A stretch of 33,841 bases of DNA, taken from NCBI GenBank assembly GCA_934270345.1, contig CAKQPT010000024.1, forward strand, positions 1 to 33,841. The letters are read 5' to 3'. The position numbers and the translations under genes were made by a program. Every line of letters begins with the position of its first letter. Within the stretch, counting starts at the first letter, position 1. This stretch comes from an uncultured Oribacterium sp. GTDB taxonomy: Bacteria; Bacillota; Clostridia; Lachnospirales; Lachnospiraceae. The notes under the pieces were generated by a model. The model was not told where the DNA came from and ran no database searches. It worked only from the letters and a program-made list of their open reading frames with translations. Below, piece by piece: positions 1 to 7,421 of the stretch.

Positions 1-160
1 CTAAGCGGCACTAGGCCCTCTGCAATCGCTGAGTTTTCTTTATGAAAACTCAGCGTTGCAGAGGGTGCTAAGGAAAATAGTACCAAGTGCTGCTAAGGGG
101 CCTCGGATTGATTTCACACGGTCTCTGCGTATGGCCTCCGTTGTCACCCCTCCGGGCTCC
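1..160 (+). repeat. Long-hairpin repeat element, copy 1 (5' part outside the window)
   Basis: This is the 3' two thirds of the element seen complete at 17127 and 24915. The window opens inside helix P3 (CTAAGCGGCACT, pairing with AGTGCTGCTAAGG near 88-100). The central hairpin P4 follows at 16-65: CCCTCTGCAA pairs with TTGCAGAGGG and CGCTGAGTTTTC with GAAAACTCAGCG around a TTTAT loop. Then come the conserved one-sided loop (66-87), the CGTATGG motif (128-134) and the GC-rich 3' outer arm ending at about 160. Its 5' arm must lie just upstream of the window. The element sits 66 nt before the start of the pseudouridine synthase gene, in the same orientation. No open reading frame in it looks real. 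Confidence 0.85.
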
Positions 161-226
161 CTGCCTGATCTGTTACAACCAAGGAGAAAACGAGTGCACA
201 TCATAAATTGACAGTGAGGAACCTCT

Positions 227-1348
227 GTGAGAGAAATCAACGTATCGACCAACGAAGCCGGGCAGCGCCTCGACAAGCTGCTGCGGAAATATCTGAAAAA
301 TGCAAATACCTCCTTCATCTATAAGATGCTGCGGAAGAAAAACATCGTGCTGAACGATAAGAAGGCCGAGGGGAAGGAAATCCTGAACCTCGGGGACTCC
401 GTGAAGATGTACTTTTCCGAGGAAACCTTCGCCACCATGACGGGGCGGTCGGGGCAGAATTCCGAAAGTGCTGACACGAACCGAATGGCGGCAGCGAATG
501 CATCCGCTAAGCGTGCCTGTCCGGCATCGGATCAGACATCATCCGCAGGAAAGAGCAACGCACAGACGTACCGTGACGGATCTTCCAGAAATACTTCTGA
601 AAGAAGAGAGAAGCGCGCGTTTGATGTCGAGGGATTCCGAAAGCATATCGTCTACGAGGACGAAAACCTGCTGGTGTTGAACAAGCCGTCCGGATGGCTC
701 AGCCAGTCGGATGCTTCCGGCCTTCCGTCCGTGAACGAGCGCTGTCTCCAGTACCTGATGGCGACGGGAGCTCTCACGGAAGCGCAGCTCCAGACCTTCA
801 AGCCGGGCATCGCAAATCGCCTCGACCGGAACACCTCCGGCCTCATCCTCTTCGGCAAGACCCTCCCGGCGCTCCAGGCGCTCGCCACGCTGCTCCGTGA
901 CCGAACGATGGAGAAGTACTACCTCGCCATCGTAAATGGAGACATTGACCACGCACAGCGCATCGACGGCTACCTTGCGAAGGACGAACGGACGAACCGC
1001 GTCGAGATCCGCCCACAGTCGTTCCCGGACGCTGTCGAAATCCATACCGCGTACGAACCGCTGAAGCGCAGTGCGGAGTACACCGTCCTGAAGGTCCACC
1101 TCATCACCGGTAAGACCCACCAGATCCGTGCACACCTCCGCGCCATCGGCCACCCGATCATCGGTGACCCGAAGTACGGCCGGAAGGACGCCAATGCTTA
1201 CTACCGGACCCATGGTGGCGTGCAGTCGCAGCTCCTCCACGCGTGGGAACTGCACTTCCCGGAAAAACTTGACGGCCCGCTCCGGAACCTCGCCGGCCAG
1301 ACCATCACCGCCGACCCGCCGAAGGACTTCCGCCCGTTTCTCCAGTAA
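227..1348 (+). CDS. RluA-family 23S rRNA/tRNA pseudouridine synthase with S4 domain
   Basis: This enzyme isomerises specific uridines of structured RNA to pseudouridine in the cytoplasm. Residues 1-65 form an S4 RNA-binding domain. Residues 65-133 are a Ser/Ala/Asn/Thr-rich linker that RluC/RluD-type proteins normally lack at this length. The catalytic domain starts near 138 and has the family motif NRLDRNTSGL at 197-206, so Asp200 is the predicted nucleophile. The later KTHQIRAHL and GDPKYG blocks are also typical. Start chosen: GTG at 227, preceded by GTGAGGA (214-220), because the S4 domain begins immediately. At 373 aa it is longer than the usual 300-320, owing to the linker. The target uridine cannot be read from sequence, so no rluC or rluD symbol is given. 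It stands alone, between a hairpin repeat and a repeat-rich gap. Confidence 0.93.
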   Translation: MREINVSTNEAGQRLDKLLRKYLKNANTSFIYKMLRKKNIVLNDKKAEGKEILNLGDSVKMYFSEETFATMTGRSGQNSESADTNRMAAANASAKRACPASDQTSSAGKSNAQTYRDGSSRNTSERREKRAFDVEGFRKHIVYEDENLLVLNKPSGWLSQSDASGLPSVNERCLQYLMATGALTEAQLQTFKPGIANRLDRNTSGLILFGKTLPALQALATLLRDRTMEKYYLAIVNGDIDHAQRIDGYLAKDERTNRVEIRPQSFPDAVEIHTAYEPLKRSAEYTVLKVHLITGKTHQIRAHLRAIGHPIIGDPKYGRKDANAYYRTHGGVQSQLLHAWELHFPEKLDGPLRNLAGQTITADPPKDFRPFLQ

Positions 1349-1380
1349 GCCCCGGCTTGCATGACCTTCCGGGAGGCCAG

Positions 1381-1458
1381 GGGGTCTGACCCCATAAGTA
1401 CAGGGGTTCCGTTCTGACCAGACGTTCGATGAAGTATCTGGCACACGGGGTCTGACCC
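1381..1458. repeat. GGGGTCTGACCCC palindromes (one intact, one decayed)
   Basis: An intact 13-mer GGGGTCTGACCCC lies at 1381-1393 and a one-base-short copy at 1447-1458. A third, decayed form (GGTGTCTGGCCCC) is at 1521-1533. The same palindrome recurs at 27553-27584, 32276-32288 and 33765-33777, always between genes. The 303-nt gap between the pseudouridine synthase and comM consists mainly of these repeats followed by two hairpins. Confidence 0.75.
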
Positions 1459-1512
1459 TGGTTACTTCCGCGGAACCGCTACCTTCCGGCTAACAAAATA
1501 TTTTTTGGGGAT

Positions 1513-1551
1513 GAAAAAGTGGTGTCTGGCCCCGAACTCCGCCACTTTTTC
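1513..1551 (+). terminator. Terminator-like hairpin after the pseudouridine synthase
   Basis: GAAAAAGTGG (1513-1522) pairs with CCACTTTTTC (1542-1551) around a 19-nt loop that contains a decayed copy of the GGGGTC palindrome. The run of T lies inside the 3' stem arm, as in many bidirectional terminators. It probably ends the upstream transcript. Confidence 0.5.
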
Positions 1552-1579
1552 GCGTCTGTTTTCAGACTATAGTCCACTT

Positions 1580-1621
1580 AACGACCTTACCAGGAATCCG
1601 TTTCCATGGTAAGGTCGTTTT
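1580..1621 (+). terminator. Strong hairpin with T-tract just upstream of comM (terminator or attenuator)
   Basis: AACGACCTTACC (1580-1591) pairs perfectly with GGTAAGGTCGTT (1608-1619), and an inner GGAA/TTCC helix extends the stem. TTTT follows (1618-1621). Only 30 nt separate it from the comM start and no promoter is visible in those 30 nt. A weak -10 (TATAGT, 1568-1573, inside the palindrome GACTATAGTC) lies just before it. If that is the comM promoter, the hairpin would form the very 5' end of the mRNA. If not, comM transcription must read through it. Confidence 0.6.
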
Positions 1622-1651
1622 AGTTTCTGAATCGCCGGAAAGAGGAATTCT

Positions 1652-3205
1652 ATGCTGGCAAAAATAAATAGTGCAGGTTTATCCGGGCTGGATGGTTATT
1701 CTGTGTCCGTTGAGGTCGACGAGAGTCACGGGCTTCCCAGGTCCGTCATCGTCGGCAATGTTTCACCCTCTGTGCGGGAAGCGCTGGAGCGTTGCGATGT
1801 CGCGCTGCGAAACGCACAGATCTCCATGCCGCCACGCCGGCTCACCATCAATCTCGCTCCGGCAGACCGTCGGAAGGACGGCACCTGCTTCGACCTGGCC
1901 ATCGTGACCGGGATCTTACGTTCTGTGTTTTTAACCGACAGCTTTTCACTCGATGCGTACGGCTTCATCGGCGAGCTCGGGCTGGACGGCTCCATCAAGC
2001 ATGTAAATGGTGTGCTTTCGCTCGTTTCCGAGATGAAGCGTGCCGGACTACGTGGAGCGGTCGTGCCCCTCGTCGACATCCAGGAGGCGCTGGTCGTCGA
2101 GGACATGGATATCATCGGCGTCGAGCACCTCGTCGACCTCTGCAATCTCATCGAGTCAAAGGACCGCTTTCTCCGCTACCCGCGCGAGGAAGCGGTACGT
2201 AGCGATGTCCACGAATCCTATACCGTTGATTTCTCTGAGGTGCATGGACAGAGCTACGGTGTTCGTGCAGCTCTCATCGCAGCCGCCGGCGGACACAATC
2301 TGCTCCTGTCCGGCGTCGCCGGCTCCGGGAAGACCATGATTGCGAAGCGCATACCGACGATCCTGCCACCGCTCAGCCGAGAGGAGAATATCGAGATTAC
2401 GAAGGTGTACTCGGTGGCCGGCCTCCTCCCTCCGGGTCAGTCGCTGCTCAATCACCGGCCATTCCGTACCCCACATCATACGATCACGACGGCAGCGCTG
2501 GTCGGAGGCTCCGCTCAGGGTGGCGTCGTGCCCGGCGAACTTGCCCTTGCGTCGCGCGGTGTCCTCTTCCTCGACGAGCTCCCGCTTTTTTCGAAGGCCT
2601 CAATCGAAGCCCTGCGCCAGCCGATTGAAGAGAAGCAGGTCATCATTTCACGGCTGAACGGCACCTTCCGCTATCCGGCGGACTGCCTTCTCGTCGCGGC
2701 GATGAACCCCTGCCCGTGTGGCTACTTCCCGGACCGGAACAAGTGTCAATGTACCGAAAGTCAGATCCGACAGTACCAGCGCGGCATCAGTAAGCCGATC
2801 CTCGAGCGCATCGACCTCTGCGTCGAAGCCTCCCCGGTGGCCTTCGCAGATGCGGTCTCGAAGGACAGTGGTCCAAGCTCCTCCGAGCTGCGTGCACAGG
2901 TGCTCCGGGCGCGGGAGATTCAGGCAGCACGCTTCCATGGCGAATCGAAGATCCGGGTCAATGCGGAGATGGGCATACGGGAAATTGAACGATACTGCAC
3001 GCTTGGGGCGAAGGAGCTCGCCTTCATCGGACGCATCTTTCAGCTCCGCTCGATGTCGATGCGCACCTACCATAAGGTGCTGAAGGTGGCCCGCACGATC
3101 GCGGACCTCGAGGAAGCGGAGCAGATTCAGGTTGCCCATCTGAGTGAGGCCGTGAACTACCGCGGCATCGAGGATCAGCTGTACGGGACAGGAGGTAAAC
3201 TATGA
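1652..3205 (+). CDS. YifB/ComM-family magnesium-chelatase-like AAA+ ATPase
   Basis: ComM is a hexameric helicase that promotes branch migration when incoming single-stranded DNA recombines with the chromosome during natural transformation. The family is also widespread in bacteria with no known competence. The N-terminal ribosomal-S5-like domain covers roughly residues 1-165. The AAA+ domain has Walker A GVAGSGKT (221-228) and Walker B LFLDELP (Asp308-Glu309). The arginine-rich lid region and the MNPCPCG..CQC cysteine cluster (354-367) are typical. At 517 aa it matches the usual 500-510. Start: ATG at 1652 after GAAAGAGG. Its stop overlaps the dprA start by 4 nt (ATGA), so the two are translationally coupled, and DprA acts in the same pathway. 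Confidence 0.95.
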   Translation: MLAKINSAGLSGLDGYSVSVEVDESHGLPRSVIVGNVSPSVREALERCDVALRNAQISMPPRRLTINLAPADRRKDGTCFDLAIVTGILRSVFLTDSFSLDAYGFIGELGLDGSIKHVNGVLSLVSEMKRAGLRGAVVPLVDIQEALVVEDMDIIGVEHLVDLCNLIESKDRFLRYPREEAVRSDVHESYTVDFSEVHGQSYGVRAALIAAAGGHNLLLSGVAGSGKTMIAKRIPTILPPLSREENIEITKVYSVAGLLPPGQSLLNHRPFRTPHHTITTAALVGGSAQGGVVPGELALASRGVLFLDELPLFSKASIEALRQPIEEKQVIISRLNGTFRYPADCLLVAAMNPCPCGYFPDRNKCQCTESQIRQYQRGISKPILERIDLCVEASPVAFADAVSKDSGPSSSELRAQVLRAREIQAARFHGESKIRVNAEMGIREIERYCTLGAKELAFIGRIFQLRSMSMRTYHKVLKVARTIADLEEAEQIQVAHLSEAVNYRGIEDQLYGTGGKL

Positions 3206-4098
3206 CCGTGAGAGATTTACATTTTAAACAGGAGATACGTGAACTGACACCGCTGGACGCGGACTACCCGGACCGTCTTCGGAACATACCAGATCCGCCA
3301 CGGACACTCTATGTCCGCGGCAGCCTCCCACCGGACGATATGCCGACCGTCGCCATCATTGGCGCGCGAAGCGCGAGCGATTACGGACTGCAGGTCGCAC
3401 GCTCCTTCGGACGAGCGCTGGCGATGCAGGGAATCGGCATCATCAGTGGGATGGCCGCCGGTATCGACAGTGCAGGACAGTGGGGGGCCGTCGATGCGGA
3501 GGCAAAAACCTATGCCGTCTTCGGCTGCGGGCTCAATGTCTGCTACCCGGCCAGGAACTACCTGCTCTACGATAAAATCCTCGAGTGTGGCGGCGGGGCA
3601 ATCTCTGAGCTTCCGCTCGATGCGCCGCCGATCGGAAAGCAGTTCGCAAGCCGGAACCGCATCATCGCCGGGCTGGCGGACGCCGTGCTCGTACTCGAGG
3701 CACGCGATAAATCCGGCACCTTCATCACGGTCGGGGATGCCCTCGACCAGGGTAAGCAGATCTTCGCACTGCCCGGACGCATCACAGATGGACTCTCGAA
3801 GGGCTGCAACCAGCTGATCCGGCAGGGCGCCGATATCTTGACCAGCCCGGAGGATGTGCTCGAGTACCTGCATCTCACGTATCATAAGGAACAGCAGATG
3901 CTCGAGAAGGATACTTCGATGCTGAATCCGAAGCAGCAGAAGGTCTACGCGGCCCTCGATGTCGAGGCGATGCACCTCGATCAGCTGATCGGGAAGCTCG
4001 CGATGTCCGTCCAGGAGCTGAGTGCGATATTACTCGAACTCGAGATCCTCGGCTTCTCCGACAGCCCGAAGCTCGGCTTCTACCGGCGACGAATTTAG
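3202..4098 (+). CDS. DNA-processing protein DprA
   Basis: DprA binds single-stranded DNA entering the cell, protects it and loads RecA. The Rossmann-like core shows AIIGARSASDYG (about 51-62), SGMAAGID (82-89), the GCGLNVCYPARN block (108-119), and later SRNRIIAGLA and SGTFITV. The C-terminal 60-70 residues look like the winged-helix DprA tail. Length (298 aa) is slightly short against the common 360 because there is no N-terminal SAM-type extension beyond about 45 residues. It overlaps comM by 4 nt. No com pilus or uptake genes are in the window, so competence itself cannot be judged here. Confidence 0.96.
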   Translation: MTVRDLHFKQEIRELTPLDADYPDRLRNIPDPPRTLYVRGSLPPDDMPTVAIIGARSASDYGLQVARSFGRALAMQGIGIISGMAAGIDSAGQWGAVDAEAKTYAVFGCGLNVCYPARNYLLYDKILECGGGAISELPLDAPPIGKQFASRNRIIAGLADAVLVLEARDKSGTFITVGDALDQGKQIFALPGRITDGLSKGCNQLIRQGADILTSPEDVLEYLHLTYHKEQQMLEKDTSMLNPKQQKVYAALDVEAMHLDQLIGKLAMSVQELSAILLELEILGFSDSPKLGFYRRRI

Positions 4099-4111
4099 AA
4101 GCATACAGTAC

Positions 4112-4137
4112 AGGGGACCCGGCGGGGCCCCTCCCGA
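4112..4137 (+). repeat. GC-rich hairpin, probable collapsed relic of the long-hairpin element or dprA terminator
   Basis: AGGGG-A-CCC (4112-4120) pairs with GGG-CCCCT (4125-4132) around GGCG. The first 17 bases match the 5' outer arm of the element at 24915 (AGGGGACCCGGAGGGGC) at 16 positions, and the following CCCCTCCCG resembles the 3' arm. It also begins 13 nt after a stop codon, as the intact copies do 15-16 nt after theirs. It could be a copy that lost its centre, or an ordinary terminator without a T-tract. Confidence 0.45.
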
Positions 4138-4188
4138 ATCTAAACCGGTTTTGTGACACCGGAATGTCTTGTATACCAGAAGCGCGTC

Positions 4189-4217
4189 TTGCAAAACAAA
4201 AAAGAGTGTTGTATATT
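4189..4217 (+). promoter_or_regulatory. Promoter for topA (sigma-A type)
   Basis: TTGCAA (4189-4194), 17-nt spacer, TATATT (4212-4217). Transcription would start near 4224, giving a leader of about 115 nt before topA. Confidence 0.65.
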
Positions 4218-4251
4218 GTCTGAGATTTACCCTTTCGGGAAAGAACATATC

Positions 4252-4312
4252 ATCTGCACCGGCAGGCCGTTTTCGACGGCTTCTGCCATAAAATCAGCCA
4301 TCCGGCGCAGAT
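4252..4312 (+). promoter_or_regulatory. Structured 5' leader of topA
   Basis: ATCTGC-A-CCGG (4252-4262) pairs with CCGG-C-GCAGAT (4302-4312). An inner hairpin lies within it: CAG-GCCGT, TTTCG loop, ACGGC-TT-CTG (4263-4285). A small CCC-TTTC-GGG hairpin precedes it (4230-4239). The structure lies between the predicted start site and the topA ribosome binding site (AAAGGTGAG). I do not recognise it as a known riboswitch. A role in topA control is inferred only from position. Confidence 0.4.
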
Positions 4313-4338
4313 CCAGTATAAATAAAAGGTGAGTCTGA

Positions 4339-6378
4339 ATGGCAAGTACAAACAATCTGATTATCGTAGAGTCGCCTGCAAAGGTGAAAACGATCAAAAA
4401 ATTTCTCGGCAAGCAGTATACGGTCGATGCCACCATGGGACATCTCATCGATATGCCGAAGAGCTCCCTCGGCGTCGATGTCGAGCATGACTATGAGCCG
4501 AAGTACATCACGATCCGCGGCAAGGGCGAGCTCCTCGCGAAGCTGAAGAAGGAAGCGAAGAAGGCGGATCGCATCTATCTCGCAACCGACCCGGATCGTG
4601 AGGGAGAGGCCATCAGCTGGCATCTGAAGAACGAGCTCGAGAAGGACGAGAAGAACCGTACGAAGATCACACGAATCACTTTCAACGAGATCACGAAGAA
4701 CGCTGTAAAGAACGCGCTGAAGAGTCCGCGCGACATCGATATGGACCTCGTGGATGCGCAGCAGGCACGTCGTGTCATCGACCGTCTCGTGGGTTATACC
4801 ATCAGTCCATTATTATGGAAGAAAATCCGTAAGGGTCTCTCTGCCGGTCGTGTACAGTCCGTAGCTCTCCGCATGATCTGTGATCGCGAAGCCCAGATCG
4901 CGGCTTTCGTACCGGAGGAGTACTGGTCCCTCGATGCGATTCTCCTGCACGGAAAGAAGAAGCTGACCGCTGCCTTCTACGGCGGTGAGAAGAAGCAGGC
5001 CCTGAGCTCTGAGTCCGAGGTCGATGCGATCCTTCAGAAGATCGGAAACGCTGATTTCATCGTGAGTGACATCCGAAAGTCCGAGCGTCGCAAGAAGGCA
5101 CCGCTGCCATTTACGACCTCGACGATGCAGCAGGAGGCCGCGAAGTCCCTCGGCTTCGCTACCAGCAAGACCATGAAGCTCGCCCAGACCCTGTATGAGG
5201 ACGGTTACATCACCTACCTTCGTACCGACAGTACACGTATCGCCGACGAGGCGGATGCGGCAGCCAGAAGCTTCATCGCCGCACAGTTCGGTGAGCACTA
5301 TGTGAATGGTGGCTCCGGCGCACAGCCGAAGGCCCAGGCCGAGGTGAAGATTCAGGACGCGCACGAGGCAATCCGTCCGACCAGCCTCGAGCTCAGTCCG
5401 GAGGAAGCGAAGGAGAAGCTCCCGCGCGACGAGTTCCGTCTGTACCAGCTGATCTATAAGCGCTTCCTTGCGAGCCGGATGTCGGCTGCACTTTACAGCA
5501 CCGAAGCCGTGAAGCTCCGTGCCGGAGAGTATGTTTTCACACTGAACGGCTCGAAGCTCAGCTTCGATGGTTTCCTCTCGGTCTACATGACGGAAGAGGA
5601 TAAGGCGGAGAAGGATGTCTCCCTTCCGGAGCTCACCGTCGGCGAGGCCCTCTCGCTCGACAGCTTTGATAAGGAACAGCACTTCACACAGCCACCGGCA
5701 CACTATACCGAGGCGTCCCTCGTAAAGGCCCTCGAGGAGGACGGCATCGGTCGTCCGTCGACCTATGCACCGACCATCGGTACCCTGCTGGCACGTCGTT
5801 ACATCGCGAAGGAAAAGAAGAACATCTTCGTCACCGAGCTTGGTCTTGCGGTCGACGATATGATGCAGAAGAACTTCCCGACCATCATCGATACTGCGTT
5901 CACTGCGAACATGGAGTCCCTGCTCGACAGTGTCGCGACCGGAAAGACGAAGTGGAAGACGATCGTCGAGAATTTCTACCCGGATCTCGAGGAAGCCGTC
6001 GAGAAGGCACAGGCCGAGGTCGAGAAGATCACGATTCGTGATGAGGAGACCGATGTGCTCTGTGACAAGTGCGGGCGCCACATGGTCATCAAGTACGGAC
6101 CACACGGAAAGTTCCTGGCCTGCCCGGGCTTCCCGGAGTGCCGGAACACGAAGCCGTATGTTGAGTATGCCGGCTTCACCTGCCCAGACTGCGGTGCAGA
6201 GTGCGTGAAGCGTCGTTCGAAGAAGGGCCGGATCTTCTACAGCTGCTCCCGCTATCCGGAGTGTGAATACATGACCTGGAGCAAGCCAAAGGAAGCCGTC
6301 GTCGGTGAGAAGAAGGATGGAGACATCTTCGTGGCACCATCCACCGATGCAAATCCAGAGCCGGTGATGCCGGAATAA
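4339..6378 (+). CDS. DNA topoisomerase I (type IA)
   Basis: TopA relaxes negatively supercoiled DNA behind transcription and replication complexes by a single-strand break with a 5'-phosphotyrosyl intermediate. The TOPRIM domain opens at once (IVESPAKVKTIKKFLG, 9-24) and carries the DPDREGE acidic motif (84-90). The active-site motif ITYLRTDSTR places the catalytic tyrosine at 293. Two C-terminal four-cysteine zinc ribbons lie at about 575-601 and 615-642, followed by an acidic tail. Length 679 aa is normal for clostridia. ATG at 4339 follows AAAGGTGAG. The dprA-topA order is classical for Bacillota, but the gene has its own promoter and leader here. Confidence 0.98.
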   Translation: MASTNNLIIVESPAKVKTIKKFLGKQYTVDATMGHLIDMPKSSLGVDVEHDYEPKYITIRGKGELLAKLKKEAKKADRIYLATDPDREGEAISWHLKNELEKDEKNRTKITRITFNEITKNAVKNALKSPRDIDMDLVDAQQARRVIDRLVGYTISPLLWKKIRKGLSAGRVQSVALRMICDREAQIAAFVPEEYWSLDAILLHGKKKLTAAFYGGEKKQALSSESEVDAILQKIGNADFIVSDIRKSERRKKAPLPFTTSTMQQEAAKSLGFATSKTMKLAQTLYEDGYITYLRTDSTRIADEADAAARSFIAAQFGEHYVNGGSGAQPKAQAEVKIQDAHEAIRPTSLELSPEEAKEKLPRDEFRLYQLIYKRFLASRMSAALYSTEAVKLRAGEYVFTLNGSKLSFDGFLSVYMTEEDKAEKDVSLPELTVGEALSLDSFDKEQHFTQPPAHYTEASLVKALEEDGIGRPSTYAPTIGTLLARRYIAKEKKNIFVTELGLAVDDMMQKNFPTIIDTAFTANMESLLDSVATGKTKWKTIVENFYPDLEEAVEKAQAEVEKITIRDEETDVLCDKCGRHMVIKYGPHGKFLACPGFPECRNTKPYVEYAGFTCPDCGAECVKRRSKKGRIFYSCSRYPECEYMTWSKPKEAVVGEKKDGDIFVAPSTDANPEPVMPE

Positions 6379-6383
6379 ATATA

Positions 6384-6412
6384 TTGACAGCAATCGAAGC
6401 TTTATGTTATAT
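6384..6412 (+). promoter_or_regulatory. Strong promoter for rpsB-tsf
   Basis: Consensus TTGACA (6384-6389), 17-nt spacer, TTATAT (6407-6412). It lies 6 nt after the topA stop. The predicted start site (about 6419) coincides with the 5' arm of the hairpin at 6418, so this hairpin would be the 5' end of the rpsB mRNA while also terminating topA transcripts. Confidence 0.8.
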
Positions 6413-6417
6413 TACAA

Positions 6418-6449
6418 GTCGCGTCTTTTTGAGACGCGGCTTCTTTTGT
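6418..6449 (+). terminator. Intrinsic terminator after topA
   Basis: GTCGCGTCT (6418-6426) pairs with AGACGCGGC (6432-6440, one G-T pair) around TTTTG. TTCTTTTGT follows. It overlaps the predicted +1 of the rpsB promoter. Confidence 0.75.
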
Positions 6450-6557
6450 AGAAGACCATAAACAGCACATCCCAGCGAACACCGGAAGGTACCCGAACAG
6501 GGCGAAAGCCGGTAAGCACGAAGGCTGAGATGGAAGAATCAACCAGGAGGTATTGAA
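6450..6557 (+). promoter_or_regulatory. Leader of rpsB, possible S2-responsive structure
   Basis: The 108 nt before the start can form ACCGG (6481-6485) with CCGGT (6509-6513), enclosing a CCC-GAACA-GGG hairpin (6492-6502) with purine-rich flanks (AAGGTA, CGAAAG). The ribosome binding site is AGGAGG (6545-6550). Autogenous S2 leaders are known in several bacterial groups. Assignment here rests on position and structure only. Confidence 0.4.
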
Positions 6558-7307
6558 ATGAGTGCAATTGGAATGAAGCAGCTCCTTGAGGCTGGCGTAC
6601 ACTTTGGTCATCAGACCAGAAGATGGAACCCTAAGATGGCTCCGTACATCTACACACAGCGTAACGGTATCCACATCATCGATCTTCAGCAGACCGTAAA
6701 GATGGTAGACGATGCGTACAACGCGATGGTAAAGATCGTACAGGACGGTGGTACTGTTCTTTTCGTAGGTACCAAGAAGCAGGCACAGGATGCTGTAAAG
6801 GCAGAGGCTCTTCGTTGTGGTGAGTTCTACGTTAACGAGAGATGGCTCGGCGGTATGCTTACAAACTTCAAGACCATCGAGACTCGTATCGAGCGTCTGA
6901 AGCAGATCGAGAAGATGGCTGAGGATGGCACATTCGACGTTCTTCCGAAGAAGGAAGTTGCGCTGATCAAGAAGGAGTGGGAGAAGCTTGAGGCCAACAT
7001 CGGTGGCATCAAGGAGATGAAGGTTCTTCCGGACGCAATCTTCGTTGTAGATCCTAAGAAGGAGAAGATCTGCGTGAAGGAGGCTCACAACCTCGGCATC
7101 ACCCTTTTCGGTATCGCAGATACCAACGCTGATCCTGAGGAGCTTGATTATGTAATCCCGGGTAACGATGATGCTATCCGTGCGATCAAGCTGATCGTAG
7201 GCAAGATGGCAGACGCTGTCATCGAGGCTAAGCAGGGCGATATGACAGAGGAAGAGGCTGCAGCAGCAACTGCTGGCGACGAGACTGTCGTTTCTACTGA
7301 GGCTTAA
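6558..7307 (+). CDS. 30S ribosomal protein S2
   Basis: S2 binds late at the head-body junction of the small subunit and is needed for S1 recruitment in many bacteria. The N-terminal signature [20 protein letters not shown] and the later [13 protein letters not shown] and ADTNADP blocks are unmistakable. Length (249 aa) fits, with an acidic Ala/Glu-rich tail. ATG follows AGGAGG at good spacing. Codon use differs from flanking genes (more GTA/GTT, CTT and CGT, fewer CTC and GTC), as expected for a very highly expressed gene. It is followed by a terminator-like hairpin and then tsf. Confidence 0.99.
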   Translation: MSAIGMKQLLEAGVHFGHQTRRWNPKMAPYIYTQRNGIHIIDLQQTVKMVDDAYNAMVKIVQDGGTVLFVGTKKQAQDAVKAEALRCGEFYVNERWLGGMLTNFKTIETRIERLKQIEKMAEDGTFDVLPKKEVALIKKEWEKLEANIGGIKEMKVLPDAIFVVDPKKEKICVKEAHNLGITLFGIADTNADPEELDYVIPGNDDAIRAIKLIVGKMADAVIEAKQGDMTEEEAAAATAGDETVVSTEA

Positions 7308-7317
7308 TTAATTGATA

Positions 7318-7367
7318 ACGCCAGCATTCGACAATTTCATAAATTGCAGAATGCTGGCGTTTCTTGT
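7318..7367 (+). terminator. Hairpin between rpsB and tsf (partial terminator)
   Basis: ACGCCAGCATTC (7318-7329) pairs with GAATGCTGGCGT (7349-7360), and an inner CAATTT-CAT-AAATTG helix extends it. TTCTTGTTT follows. With no promoter recognised between it and tsf, it probably lowers tsf transcription relative to rpsB or stabilises the rpsB 3' end. Confidence 0.75.
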
Positions 7368-7421
7368 TTCATAGGAAGCCGGTGGGGCTTCCATCACATA
7401 AACATCCAGGAGGATAAAAAG

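Noticed and set aside
40..318. Short - strand frame through repeat copy 1 (and a similar one at 24964-25257)
   Set aside because: Both exist only because the repeat arms are stop-free in that frame. The peptides share similarity only because the repeat DNA does.
1381..1533. CRISPR-like array of GGGGTC repeats
   Set aside because: Repeats are 13 bp, palindromic, irregularly spaced and decayed. No regular spacers or cas genes.
7344..7421. Upstream extension of tsf
   Set aside because: The earlier in-frame start lies inside the rpsB-tsf hairpin, and EF-Ts starts with MAITAAQVKELRD behind an AGGAGG.
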